Positions 16,561 through 25,561 of a stretch of 56,256 nt of DNA are shown piece by piece (positions within the stretch are counted from its first letter, which is position 1; each line of letters begins with the position of its first letter). The notes beneath the pieces were generated by a model. That model did no database searches and was not told the origin of the DNA. It was given only the letters and a program-made list of their open reading frames with translations. A program made the position numbers and the translations under genes. Source of the DNA: Bin125 sp026705025. GTDB lineage: Bacteria; Chloroflexota; Dehalococcoidia; Bin125. The stretch is taken from NCBI GenBank assembly GCA_026705025.1, contig JAPPBN010000040.1, positions 1 through 56,256 of the forward strand, written 5' to 3'.

Positions 16561-18095
16561 TCTGGTTTCCGTATTCCAGCTGCGGGCGGCCCGAGACCGG
16601 CGAGGTAGCGCCCGACCGCCTGTACCAATCCATCAATGGTGTGCGTCTCGGCAGTCGCGACGACTCGGAAACCCAACTGTCGCGCCGCCTCGGCGGTCAC
16701 CGGACCGATGCACACCGTATGCAATGAGTCTAAATCGACCAGCTTGCCGGCCAAATCGCATAGGCCTCGAGCCGTTGACGGCGATGTCAATGTGACCACA
16801 TCAACGCCGCGCTTGAACTCGGCCAATGCATCGACGTCTGCGTTCGGCGTGACAATGTCATAGAGGGCGATCTCATCAACGTTTGCAGCGGCGGCGCGGA
16901 GCTGGTCGCGCAACACACGGCTTGATTGAAGGGCCCGCGCGAGCAGAATCCTCCGGTTCTCGACGCCCCACTCGGTCAGTGCGTCCGCCAGGGCGGCCGA
17001 CGTGAAGGTTTCGGGAACCAGATCAGCCACCACACCGCGGTTGGCAAGCGCCTTCGCCGTTTCGCTGCCGATGGCAGCCACACAGGTGTTGTTGAGCGCT
17101 CTCGCGTCGTGGCCCTTCTGTCTCATCGCATCCCACAGCAGGCCGACGCCGTTGACGCTGGTCACAGCCACGATGTCGTAGCTGCCGTCAACCAGGCGCT
17201 GAACGGCCGCATCGACCGATTCGTCACGCATCGGTCTGATTTCGATTGTCGGCAGCTGGACCACGTGCGCGTTGAGAGTCCGCAATCGTTGCGTCAACGA
17301 CTCCGCCTGGGTAGCCGCGCGGGTGACCAGCACGCGCCGACCGATGATGTTCCACTGGACTTCCGGCGTGGCCAGCGTCGTCACTTCACCGACGACGACG
17401 GTGACAGGTGGTTGGAGATCGGCGGCTCGGGCCCGGAGTTGGTTCAGAGGCGCGAAGACCGACCGCTGCGACGGGGTCCATGCCTGCTCGATCGCGGCCG
17501 CGGGTGTGTCAGCCGGCATTCCTGCCGCTATCAAGCGACGAGCGATCTCGTCGAAGTTGCGCCAGCCCATCATCACCACAATCGTGCCGCCGACCCTCGC
17601 GACCGCGCCCCAATCGATGGGGGGCGCGTCTCCGTCGCCCTCCGAGCCGGTGACGACCGTGACCGCCGATGCGGCCCGGCGGTCGGTCACTGCTATCCCG
17701 AGCGCACCGGCCGCCGCGTGGGCGCTGCTCACTCCGGGCACCAGCTGCACAGGAATGCCGGCAGCAGCGAGGGCTGATGCCTCTTCGCCGCCGCGACCGA
17801 ACACGAACGGGTCGCCACCCTTGAGCCGAACCACGCGTCGTCCACGGCGGGAGTGGTCGATCATCATCTGGTTGATTTGTTGCTGCGGGACTGCGGCTCC
17901 GCCGGGGGCCTTGCCGACATCGACGAGGTCCGCGTTCTCGGCCAGCTTGAGTAGTTCCGCTGCGACGAGACGGTCATGCAACACGACGTCAGCGTCACGC
18001 AGTGCCTGAGCGCCGGTGAGTGTGATCAATCCAGGATCACCGGGCCCGGCGCCAACCAGGTACACCAGGCCGAGTTCGATCTGCGTGTCGCTCAC
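16557..18095 (-). CDS. cobA/hemD: Fused uroporphyrinogen-III C-methyltransferase / uroporphyrinogen-III synthase
   Basis: A 512-residue protein from a GTG at 18095 that overlaps the hemC stop as GTGA; the frame is open far upstream, but that region is hemC in another frame. Residues about 1-250 are a CobA/SUMT methyltransferase with VGAGPGDPGLITL and GGDPFVFGRGGEE, which use S-adenosylmethionine to make precorrin-2. Residues about 260-505 are HemD, with VLVTRA, AVTSVNGVGLL and a C-terminal 'VCIGPVTAEAAR' strand, which cyclises hydroxymethylbilane. The fusion lets one polypeptide make uroporphyrinogen III and commit it to siroheme or cobamide. Confidence 0.93.
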   Translation of the reverse strand: MSDTQIELGLVYLVGAGPGDPGLITLTGAQALRDADVVLHDRLVAAELLKLAENADLVDVGKAPGGAAVPQQQINQMMIDHSRRGRRVVRLKGGDPFVFGRGGEEASALAAAGIPVQLVPGVSSAHAAAGALGIAVTDRRAASAVTVVTGSEGDGDAPPIDWGAVARVGGTIVVMMGWRNFDEIARRLIAAGMPADTPAAAIEQAWTPSQRSVFAPLNQLRARAADLQPPVTVVVGEVTTLATPEVQWNIIGRRVLVTRAATQAESLTQRLRTLNAHVVQLPTIEIRPMRDESVDAAVQRLVDGSYDIVAVTSVNGVGLLWDAMRQKGHDARALNNTCVAAIGSETAKALANRGVVADLVPETFTSAALADALTEWGVENRRILLARALQSSRVLRDQLRAAAANVDEIALYDIVTPNADVDALAEFKRGVDVVTLTSPSTARGLCDLAGKLVDLDSLHTVCIGPVTAEAARQLGFRVVATAETHTIDGLVQAVGRYLAGLGPPAAGIRKPE

Positions 18096-18991
18096 GATCC
18101 GGCGTCCGCTTCCATGAGTCGCTCGCCGCCACGCTCCAGCAACGTCTCGGCCACCTCGGCCCCGACCGAGTTCGGGTCGTCCCCCGAACGCTGAATCTCT
18201 ATCCGTTCGGACCCGTCGCGGCTGAGTAGGCGTCCGGCGAGCAACACTTCGCCGCCTCGCACCCCGCCGAGGGCGGCGAGCGGCAATGAGCAACCTGCTC
18301 CCAGGGCTCGCAGCATTGCCCGCTCGGCGCTGACGGCCTGAGAGGTGGGTGCATGGTTGGCTGTGGCCACCTGGGCAGCGTCCTCGACCCGACACTGAAC
18401 GACCAGAGCGCCCTGTCCAGGCGAGGGCATCATCAGGTCGATTGGGATCAACTCAGAAGCCCGCTGTCCTAGTCGCTGCAAGCCTGCCGCCGCAACGACG
18501 ACCGCGTCATACTCCCGCTGCTCGACCTTGCGGATTCGTGTGTCGACGTTGCCGCGAATATCCGCAACATCGAGGTCAGGCCGGAGCCGAAGCAGCTGTG
18601 CCGCGCGCCGTCGCGAGCCGGTGCCCACTCGTGCATCCTCGGCGAGATCGAGTAGTCCAACGCCGTCGCGGCTGACCAGTCCGTCGCGGACATCGCCGCG
18701 CGGGAGATAAGCGGCCAACGAGGTTCCTTCGGCGATGGCAGGCGGCACATCCTTGGCCGAGTGCACTGCGATGTCAATGTCGCGGTCGAGCAGCGCCTGC
18801 TCAACCGCGCGGACAAACACGCCCTGTCCTCCGATCACCCGCAAGCTCGAAGTCCGGTCACGATCGCCTTGGGTGGTGATCGGAACGAACTCGGTCGCGA
18901 TTCCGATCGCCGACAGCGCCTCTGAGGCCAGATTGGCCTGCACCAGCGACAGTTTGCTGGCCCGCCCTCCCAGCCGCAGCACCCGGGCCAT
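18092..18991 (-). CDS. hemC: Porphobilinogen deaminase (hydroxymethylbilane synthase)
   Basis: A 299-residue protein that polymerises four porphobilinogens. The dipyrromethane cofactor would attach to Cys234 in GAGCSLPLAA. The catalytic Asp81 is in HSAKDVP, and the arginine-rich substrate site includes VGTGSRRR. It begins 2 bases after the sirC stop and overlaps cobA/hemD by 4 bases, so the operon is very tight. All key residues are present. Confidence 0.96.
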   Translation of the reverse strand: MARVLRLGGRASKLSLVQANLASEALSAIGIATEFVPITTQGDRDRTSSLRVIGGQGVFVRAVEQALLDRDIDIAVHSAKDVPPAIAEGTSLAAYLPRGDVRDGLVSRDGVGLLDLAEDARVGTGSRRRAAQLLRLRPDLDVADIRGNVDTRIRKVEQREYDAVVVAAAGLQRLGQRASELIPIDLMMPSPGQGALVVQCRVEDAAQVATANHAPTSQAVSAERAMLRALGAGCSLPLAALGGVRGGEVLLAGRLLSRDGSERIEIQRSGDDPNSVGAEVAETLLERGGERLMEADAGS

Positions 18992-18993
18992 CG

Positions 18994-19650
18994 TCAGCTG
19001 TCCGATGCCGTCTTTGCCGAGATCAGTCGAGACTCCAATAGCGCCTTCGCCTCGTCATGTCTGCGCTGGGAGAGCAGGATGCGCAACCGGCTATCCATGG
19101 CGGTCTGCCAGGCTTCAGCAGGAATCGAGTGAAACTCGCCCCGGTCCCTGAGTTCCGCCCGGACCTCGGCGACCAGTTCGGCCAGGCTCGACGTGTCGGC
19201 GTCGAGATAGTCCGTCAACTCTTCCCTGATCCGCCGGGCCACTGCCGGGCTGCCGCCGCCCGTGGAGATCGCCAGGGTGAGCGGCGGCTGCCGCACAACA
19301 GCGGGCAGGATGAAGTCGCAGTTGGCCGGATCGTCGGCGGCATTGAGCGGCACGCCAACGGCGCGGGCGTCGGCTTGCAATCCTGGATTGGCCAGACGAT
19401 GGTCGCCCGCGGCCATGACCAGCGCCCGCCCGTGCATGTCGCCCGACCGGTACTCCCGCGCCAGGTGCTCGATTCGTCCCGAGTCACGCAGTGCTATCAG
19501 TTCTTGGTTGAGCGCGGGCGCCACGACCGTGACGCTGGCCTCAGCGCCGAGCAATCCCTGGACCTTCTCCAGCGCGAGCCGTCCACCGCCAATCACCAGC
19601 ACCGAGCGGCCCTGCAGATCGAAAAAGACGGGATAGTACGTGCGCGCCAC
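18994..19650 (-). CDS. sirC: Precorrin-2 dehydrogenase / sirohydrochlorin ferrochelatase-like
   Basis: A 218-residue protein equivalent to the N-terminal half of CysG or to Met8/SirC. The NAD-binding GGGRLALEK motif is near residue 22, followed by SVTVVAP. The 'AADDPANCDFILPAVVRQPPL' region (about 104-124) and STGGGSPAVARRIRE are typical of the precorrin-2 dehydrogenase fold. It oxidises precorrin-2 to sirohydrochlorin; whether it also inserts iron cannot be judged. It is the first gene of the tetrapyrrole operon. Its presence with CobA points to siroheme synthesis. Confidence 0.92.
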   Translation of the reverse strand: MARTYYPVFFDLQGRSVLVIGGGRLALEKVQGLLGAEASVTVVAPALNQELIALRDSGRIEHLAREYRSGDMHGRALVMAAGDHRLANPGLQADARAVGVPLNAADDPANCDFILPAVVRQPPLTLAISTGGGSPAVARRIREELTDYLDADTSSLAELVAEVRAELRDRGEFHSIPAEAWQTAMDSRLRILLSQRRHDEAKALLESRLISAKTASDS

Positions 19651-19673
19651 GTCGAGCCTGCGGCCTCAGCTAG

Positions 19674-20609
19674 CTATCCGGCATCGAGCTGGGCAATGCC
19701 GATCCCGCGTTCGCCCTGGACGGTGTAGAGCAGGTAGGCGCTGCCGTTGTCCTCGAAGATCGCCGGGTCGCGCAACTCGTGCACGGGCTCGGGAGCGAAC
19801 CCGCGCACACTGGGCGCGATCGGCAGCGACGCGCCCTCCCAGTCGTAGACGGGGCGGATCACTTCACGGTGTTCACCGGCCGTCCAGGAGCGCCAGTCTC
19901 CCGACAACTCGATCGGCGACACGTAAATCCGCTCCGGCGCATCGCCGACATTGGTCCAAAACACCCAAAGTGTGTCGCTCTGGCGCATGAGGGCGCAGTG
20001 ACGCATCGTTTCGTTGAAGAGCTGCGGACCCTGCTCGAAGCCACAGAGCCCATCCTCAGAGCGGTACAGAATGCCGGGCATCGACATGCCATACCAGCCC
20101 GGCTGGTCGACATCGTCGAGTCGAATCATGCGCAGGTAGCTGGTCGAGAGGATTTCCTCGCTTGCCTGAAAGTTGATCCCGTCGCTCGAGGTCGCCACGC
20201 GCGAAACCTGGCGTCCGTCGTAGAGCTGCCCATGGAAATACAGCCGGATCAGTTGTGCGTCATTGTCGACGACTGCGTCGGGCGACGCGATGTGCGGGTA
20301 GACGTGTCCCTTCTTCCGGGCCGGACCGAGACCGGGATCGAACTCACCGTCGGACTTGGGGAAGGCTGTTTGACTCAACTGCAACGCACCAGGTTCGTGC
20401 GTGCGCCAGGGACCCAGCAGGTGGTCAGCGACACCAAGGCGAATGTAGGACCCCTTGTGGTCGGCGAAGTAGAGGTAGAACTCGCCCAGTCGATTGGGCA
20501 GCCACTCGGGCGTGCGGATGAGCGATGGACCATTGATGTTGTCGCCCATTCGCCCGTCCATGTCGGGCCGGATGATTGGCCCTTCAGTTGACAACCTCAC
20601 TGCTCTCAT
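19674..20609 (-). CDS. Five-bladed beta-propeller, GH43-like protein
   Basis: A 311-residue protein from ATG 20609, chosen because GGAG lies 8 bases upstream; the frame is open to 20837, but that part overlaps lepB. Repeated 'FYLYFADHKG', 'IRLYFHGQLYDG', 'LWVFWTNVGD' and 'AYLLYTVQGERGIGIA' blades, together with IASPDAV and LRDPAIFEDNG acidic positions, resemble glycoside hydrolase family 43/DUF377-type propellers. No signal peptide is visible, so it is probably cytoplasmic. The reaction is unknown. It follows no sugar-pathway gene and is divergent from lepB. Confidence 0.65.
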   Translation of the reverse strand: MRAVRLSTEGPIIRPDMDGRMGDNINGPSLIRTPEWLPNRLGEFYLYFADHKGSYIRLGVADHLLGPWRTHEPGALQLSQTAFPKSDGEFDPGLGPARKKGHVYPHIASPDAVVDNDAQLIRLYFHGQLYDGRQVSRVATSSDGINFQASEEILSTSYLRMIRLDDVDQPGWYGMSMPGILYRSEDGLCGFEQGPQLFNETMRHCALMRQSDTLWVFWTNVGDAPERIYVSPIELSGDWRSWTAGEHREVIRPVYDWEGASLPIAPSVRGFAPEPVHELRDPAIFEDNGSAYLLYTVQGERGIGIAQLDAG

Positions 20610-20679
20610 CTCGGACACTCCGTAAACCCTCGGTCTGGCCCTGCTGTCGTTCATGGTAGGGGCGGATAAGCTCGACCGT

Positions 20680-21294
20680 ATGAGGTTGCAGTATGGTGCG
20701 CTTCGCGAGATCATCGAAACTGCGATTCTCGGCCTGATCGTCTTCCTCCTGGCCAGAGAGGCCGTCCAGAACTTCCAGGTCGAGGGCCGCTCGATGCAGC
20801 CAACCCTGGCCAGTTCCGAACTCGTGCTGGTCAACAAGATTGGCTACTGGGAAGTCGACCTGGGCCCGTTCGACGCGTTGGTGCCGGGTCGCAGCAACGG
20901 CGATTTTCTGCTCTCGGGCCCGCACCGAGGCTCGGTGATCATCTTCCATCCGCCCTATCAGAGCGCCCATGACTTCGTGAAGCGGGTGATCGGGTTACCC
21001 GGCGACACGGTGGAGATAGTACGCGGCCGCGTCTTCGTCAACGGCGTTGAGCTGGACGAGCATGACTACATCTTCGAACCGCCCAGCTACCAGTGGGGCC
21101 CTGCCGTCATCCCGCCCGAGCATTACTTCGTGCTGGGCGACAATCGCAACAGCAGTCAGGATTCGCACGCGTTCGGCCCGATCCACGAGGACCAGATCGT
21201 CGGCGAGGTGATGTTCCGCTGGTTCCCCTTCGACCGGATCAGCAGTGATATCTCGAGAGATGCGACCGACTACGAGGGGAACATCGTGCCATGA
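20680..21294 (+). CDS. lepB: Signal peptidase I
   Basis: A protein of about 204 residues from ATG 20680; an ATG at 20653 is also possible and neither has a strong ribosome site. An N-terminal membrane helix (about 13-30, TAILGLIVFLLAREA) precedes the catalytic Ser in EGRSMQPTL. The general-base Lys is in DFVKRVIGLPGD. The C-terminal GDNRNSSQDSHAFGPI box completes the S26 signature. It cleaves signal peptides from exported proteins at the outer face of the membrane. Its stop overlaps the pyrE start by 4 bases. Confidence 0.93.
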   Translation: MRLQYGALREIIETAILGLIVFLLAREAVQNFQVEGRSMQPTLASSELVLVNKIGYWEVDLGPFDALVPGRSNGDFLLSGPHRGSVIIFHPPYQSAHDFVKRVIGLPGDTVEIVRGRVFVNGVELDEHDYIFEPPSYQWGPAVIPPEHYFVLGDNRNSSQDSHAFGPIHEDQIVGEVMFRWFPFDRISSDISRDATDYEGNIVP

Positions 21295-21866
21295 GCGAGC
21301 CTCCCCGCGATGCGATGACACTGTTGCAAGAGGCCGGCGCCGTCCTGACGGGCCATTTCCAGTACGCATCGGGGCGGCACGGCGATACCTACATTGAGAA
21401 GTTTCGGCTGCTGGAGAAGCCCCACGTCACCGAGGCGCTGTGCCGGCAGCTGGCCGATCACTTCCGTGGCCTGAAGCCCGAGCTGGTCGTCGGCCCGACG
21501 ACCGGCGGCATCTTGCTGGCCCACGAGACGGCCAAGCACCTGGGCGAGACGGTCAAGGCGTACTTCGCCGAGCGGAAGGAAGACGGCGGGCGCTACCTGG
21601 GTCGGGGATTCTCCATTGAGCCCGGTCAGCCGGTCCTGGTGGTCGACGATGTGCTGACCACCGGCGGCTCGGTGAGAGACACGTTGGACGCCGTGATTGA
21701 GGCTGGCGGGAAGCCGATGGGCGTTGGATTGGTGGTCGATCGGACCAACGGCGCGACCGGCTTTGGCGAGCTCGAGACCTTCGCCTGCCTGGCAATCGAC
21801 GTCGCCAGTTATGACCCCGACGATTGTGAGCTGTGCGATGCAGACGTCGAGCTGACGATCACTTAG
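21291..21866 (+). CDS. pyrE: Orotate phosphoribosyltransferase
   Basis: A 191-residue protein with the PRPP-binding loop VLVVDDVLTTGGSV (about 121-134) and the orotate-side LTGHFQYASGRHGDTYIEK segment (about 19-37). It makes orotidine 5'-phosphate in pyrimidine synthesis. Overlap of its ATG with the lepB stop (ATGA) suggests a two-gene transcript. Its stop overlaps the convergent membrane-protein gene by 4 bases, so no terminator fits between them. No other pyr gene is nearby. Confidence 0.93.
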   Translation: MSEPPRDAMTLLQEAGAVLTGHFQYASGRHGDTYIEKFRLLEKPHVTEALCRQLADHFRGLKPELVVGPTTGGILLAHETAKHLGETVKAYFAERKEDGGRYLGRGFSIEPGQPVLVVDDVLTTGGSVRDTLDAVIEAGGKPMGVGLVVDRTNGATGFGELETFACLAIDVASYDPDDCELCDADVELTIT

Positions 21867-22546
21867 CCGATCGCGTGGACGAAGAGGCCGGAACCAATCC
21901 CCAGCAGATCGGCGGCCAGCGACAGCACCAGGGCATAGACTCCGAAGCCCAACCCCACGCTGATGATTGCTGCCCGGTCGTCGGCCTGCGGAGCAGCTGC
22001 GCGCACGGCGAGCACGGCGAGCAGGACGCCGGCGATCGTGGCGATCAGACCGACTGCGAAGCTGGCAGGTCCGGCGAGCAGGAAGAACTGCCAGACTGCG
22101 AAGCCGCCAACCAGAGACATCGTGCGCATCAGGTCGCGCCAGCCAACTTCGACCTGAAAGATCGATCTGAGCGCGTGCCAGGTCAACCCTAGCCAGAGCG
22201 CCCAGGCGCCCAGCGAAGCGACTGTGCCCAACAGCAGAACGTTCAATGCGGGACCGGCGATTTCTGCGCCGCGAGTGTCGATGACGACCCAGAGCCAGGC
22301 GCCGAGGCCGGCGACCAACATCCCCAGCAGCAGCACAGCAAGTGTGGGCTTGGTGTCGGACTCATTTCGCGAGACCTCGCCGATCACGCCGAGTTCGCCC
22401 GCCAACAGCCGCCGGTGCAGCGACAGAGCGCGCCGCCAATCCAACGGCGCGTCTAACTCGGACAGATAGCGAGTTGCCGGTAGCCGCGACCCGCGACCCA
22501 GCGTTCGCGTCCATGCCCCTACCGGCTGGGATCGCATCTGCATCAT
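21863..22546 (-). CDS. YIP1-like integral membrane protein
   Basis: A protein of about 227 residues from ATG 22546 (MMQMRSQPVGAW); the frame is open to 22564. After an approximately 65-residue soluble N terminus, about five hydrophobic segments follow, near residues 70-90, 100-125, 145-165, 170-190 and 200-222. The pattern resembles YIP1-family membrane proteins of unknown function. It overlaps pyrE convergently by 4 bases. It is divergent from the uracil-DNA glycosylase gene, and their starts are under 50 bases apart. Confidence 0.6.
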   Translation of the reverse strand: MMQMRSQPVGAWTRTLGRGSRLPATRYLSELDAPLDWRRALSLHRRLLAGELGVIGEVSRNESDTKPTLAVLLLGMLVAGLGAWLWVVIDTRGAEIAGPALNVLLLGTVASLGAWALWLGLTWHALRSIFQVEVGWRDLMRTMSLVGGFAVWQFFLLAGPASFAVGLIATIAGVLLAVLAVRAAAPQADDRAAIISVGLGFGVYALVLSLAADLLGIGSGLFVHAIG

Positions 22547-22592
22547 CGTGACCCGTCTGGACACCGTCTCGCCATGGCTTCACTATGGCCCA

Positions 22593-23318
22593 ATGGCACA
22601 GATCGACGATCCGCAAATCAGTAAATTCGGCATCTCGGAGCTTAACGATGCTGTCGCCGCATGCCGCCTCTGCCCCAGGCTCGTTGAGTGGCGTGAGCTG
22701 GCGGCGACCGAGAAGCGCGCCGCCTTCCGCGATCAGGACTACTGGGGCAAGCCGGTGCCCTCGTTTGGGCCGTCCGACCCGACGGTGCTGGTCGTCGGTC
22801 TCGCGCCGGCGGCGCACGGCGCGAACCGCACCGGACGGATGTTCACCGGCGATCGTTCCGGGGACTGGCTCTATCGCGCCATCTGGCAAGCAGGCCTGGC
22901 CAACCAGGCAGAATCCACTTCCGCCGCCGACGGTCTGCAACTTCTGGATACGCGGATCACGTCGATCGTGCGCTGCGCGCCACCGGAAAACAAGCCCACC
23001 GTCGAAGAACGCAACCGCTGTCTGCCGTACTTCCGTCGCGAGCTCGAGTTGTTCTCGCAACTTCGGGTGATTGTCTGCCTGGGATCCTTCGCCTGGGAAA
23101 ACTGCGCACGCGAACTGGGCGTGCGACCGCGACCGAAGTTCGCCCATGGTCTCGAGCACCGGGCCGGAGACCTGACCCTGATCTGTTCATATCACCCGAG
23201 TCAGCGCAACACCTTCACCGGCCTGCTCAGCGAGGAGATGCTTGCGGCAATATTCAGGCGCGCGGCCGAGCTGGCGCGCAGCGGTTCGCGAAATCAGGGC
23301 GCGGAGGCAGACGTGTAG
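22593..23318 (+). CDS. Family 5 (UDGb-type) uracil-DNA glycosylase
   Basis: A protein of about 241 residues from ATG 22593; a GTG at 22548 in the same frame is possible. Motif 1, GLAPAAHGANRTGRMFTGD, is the family 5 signature. Its catalytic region lacks the Asp or Asn of family 1, as known for UDGb. The C-terminal HPSQRNTFTGLL motif completes the site. Four cysteines (CRLCP near the N terminus, RCAPP and VCLG later) fit the 4Fe-4S cluster of families 4 and 5. It removes uracil, and in this family also hypoxanthine or xanthine, from DNA. It overlaps the convergent phosphatase gene by 25 bases. Confidence 0.9.
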   Translation: MAQIDDPQISKFGISELNDAVAACRLCPRLVEWRELAATEKRAAFRDQDYWGKPVPSFGPSDPTVLVVGLAPAAHGANRTGRMFTGDRSGDWLYRAIWQAGLANQAESTSAADGLQLLDTRITSIVRCAPPENKPTVEERNRCLPYFRRELELFSQLRVIVCLGSFAWENCARELGVRPRPKFAHGLEHRAGDLTLICSYHPSQRNTFTGLLSEEMLAAIFRRAAELARSGSRNQGAEADV

Positions 23319-25561
23319 ACCGTGTCGCGCACTCCGCTCAGCGCCAGGTTCTGAATTCGTCGATCTTCGCTCGCTGGCGTCTCCGCCAGGTCGAACGGCG
23401 TCTCGCTGAAGAAGCGAGCCAGATATTCAGCCAGCGCGTCCTGTTCCGTTCCCGGCGCTGCGAAATCGAACAGCCCTCGATCCAATGCGACCGCGACGTC
23501 AATCAGACCGTTGCCGTTGGTATCCGGAAACTCGGGCGTGGGAGGGTTGTACTGCCCAGCCTCGCCGGCCAGGTCGACGCGCCCGAAGCCGGGCTGTGGG
23601 AAGGGATATCCGTCGCCCCCGTTGGCGGTGAAGTTGAGTACGGCCATGCGAATCACCCGATTCGGATTGCCGACCAGCGCACCACCTGCGATGACCGGCT
23701 CTACAATCTCGCCGCTGTCGCCGACAATCGCGAGCGATTCAAGTCGCTCGCCCGCCGGTCTCCTGGGGTCGAAGCTGAACCGCATCCCGGCCACTTGCGG
23801 GAAACGCCCGTCAGGCGTCACGCCGACGCCATCGAATCCGATGGCGTGCTCCATCAGGCTGACCAGCTCCTGCGCAGTGAGCGGCACAATGACCAACCCG
23901 TTGTTGAAGCGCAACACGCTCTCAATGTCGAAGCGAGTGATCTCACCGGCGCGCTTGCCACTGCCACGATTGGCCGCAGGCGGCGAATACACGATCTGAT
24001 CGGCGCGGGTCGCGCCCGGCGGCTGCGAGATCACGCCAATCTGATCGCGGATTCCGCCGGAGTTCTTCAACGCGACCGCGACCTGAGGGTCGAACTGCCG
24101 AGCTGTCCAGAGGAATGCGTCCGCGACCAGGTTGCCCAGATTCGTTTCCTGTGTACGTACGTCGCCGCGGCGGCCGGCCAGGTAGACGTCAGTACGGGCC
24201 ACGATCTCACCATCTCGATCCTGAATCACCGCCCGAAGCGCTCCCGCGATCCGGGTGACGCCCTCGATCGGAGCGGCGGTTGCCAGCGCGCGGCCCTCTC
24301 CGTCCGTCGCGTAGACCCCACTCACTGCCGGATCGACGCTTCCCGCCTGGATCAGTCCGCGACTGTCGAATCGCACGACCAGGCGGCCCAGGTATCGGTA
24401 GTCGGCGTCGGTATTGACCAGCAACATCGGCTCGCCAGCTGCCGAACTGATCCGCAAGGGATAGCCGCCCACGGCACGATCGCCCGGCCGCAGACGATCG
24501 GTCTCGTCCGCCAGAAGCGTGTTCGAGCCGCCCGCCACGACGATGTCCACGTGACGTAGGCGGCCGGCGAGCTGGAGCTCGATTTCGATCTGTTGCATGT
24601 GCGCCAGCAGGATGATCTTGTTGACGCCTTGCGCTGTCAAATCATCGACCGCACTCTGGATGATCGCCGCCAGCGCGTCCAGGTCGAACCCGTCGGCCGG
24701 TTCCACGGTGACCTCTCCGGCACTGGAAATCCAGGCCAGATGCGGCGTGGTCGCCCCCACGATTCCAACAGGTTCGCCGTTCACGTCGATGATCACGCTG
24801 CCCGCCAGGCTCCCAGCCTCCACCAACGGCGACAGGTTCGGGTCGTCAGACAGACGCAGATTCACCGACAGGTACGGGAACGCGGCGCCGGGGTAGTAGC
24901 CATCCTCGCCTTGCTCGGGTGCGATGATCGCGGCAAGCGCGCGAGGTCCAAGGTCGAACTCGTGATTGCCCAGCGCGGAAGCCTGGAAGCCCATGGCGTT
25001 GAGCAGCGCCACATCACCGCGTCCGATTCCTGGCGCGCCCAGCTCACTGATCGCGTCGGCGGCGTAGAAGCGTGGACCAGGGATGAAGTTGTCGCCGGAA
25101 CTGAGCACGAGCGTCCGCCGCGGCATCTGAGTGCGAAATCCATCCAGCAGGGCCGAGAACGTCTCCACGTTGTCAAGTGCCCCGGCTGCTCCGTCCATGT
25201 CGGAGGCATGCAGCAACTGCAGCACAAATCCGCCCGCCTCTGGCGGCGGCGCTTCCGGGTCGTCGGACCCGGACTGCTCAGCCGCCTCCCCGGCCTGCGT
25301 GGGAACTCGAGAGCGAACGACTCCGATGGTTCCCGCAGCGGATGAGGTCTGTCGAGCGATCTGTTCCGCTGGCTGAGTCGCCGATTGTTGGACTTGGGCC
25401 GCGGCGCCAGCCTCGGTCGTTTCCGATTCGGAATCCGAGGCACAGGCAGTAGCCAGATACAGTACCGCCGCCAGGGCCAGGACCAGCAGCGCTGCCGATC
25501 CGCGGCGCCCAACCGTCGTCCAGGGAGTTAACCGACGCAAAGGCCGCCGTCGGCGCAGCAA
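23294..25561 (-). CDS. Exported atypical alkaline phosphatase / 5'-nucleotidase lipoprotein
   Basis: A 755-residue protein with a basic N terminus, a hydrophobic stretch and a lipobox ending LATAC (Cys about 40), so it is probably anchored outside the membrane. A Ser/Gln/Glu-rich linker follows. The metallophosphatase domain (about 110-400) has SSGDN and LGNHEFD. However, the usual D-x-H is D-M-D, and GHSH is replaced by GGSNT. The C-terminal 5'-nucleotidase domain (about 440-720) has NLVADAFLW and NSGGIR. An EF-hand-like calcium loop, DTNGNGLIDVAVALD, is near residue 690. The pattern recalls atypical PhoA phosphatases. A role in phosphate scavenging is inferred. The start overlaps arsI by 34 bases. 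Confidence 0.85.
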   Translation of the reverse strand: MLRRRRPLRRLTPWTTVGRRGSAALLVLALAAVLYLATACASDSESETTEAGAAAQVQQSATQPAEQIARQTSSAAGTIGVVRSRVPTQAGEAAEQSGSDDPEAPPPEAGGFVLQLLHASDMDGAAGALDNVETFSALLDGFRTQMPRRTLVLSSGDNFIPGPRFYAADAISELGAPGIGRGDVALLNAMGFQASALGNHEFDLGPRALAAIIAPEQGEDGYYPGAAFPYLSVNLRLSDDPNLSPLVEAGSLAGSVIIDVNGEPVGIVGATTPHLAWISSAGEVTVEPADGFDLDALAAIIQSAVDDLTAQGVNKIILLAHMQQIEIELQLAGRLRHVDIVVAGGSNTLLADETDRLRPGDRAVGGYPLRISSAAGEPMLLVNTDADYRYLGRLVVRFDSRGLIQAGSVDPAVSGVYATDGEGRALATAAPIEGVTRIAGALRAVIQDRDGEIVARTDVYLAGRRGDVRTQETNLGNLVADAFLWTARQFDPQVAVALKNSGGIRDQIGVISQPPGATRADQIVYSPPAANRGSGKRAGEITRFDIESVLRFNNGLVIVPLTAQELVSLMEHAIGFDGVGVTPDGRFPQVAGMRFSFDPRRPAGERLESLAIVGDSGEIVEPVIAGGALVGNPNRVIRMAVLNFTANGGDGYPFPQPGFGRVDLAGEAGQYNPPTPEFPDTNGNGLIDVAVALDRGLFDFAAPGTEQDALAEYLARFFSETPFDLAETPASEDRRIQNLALSGVRDTVYTSASAP

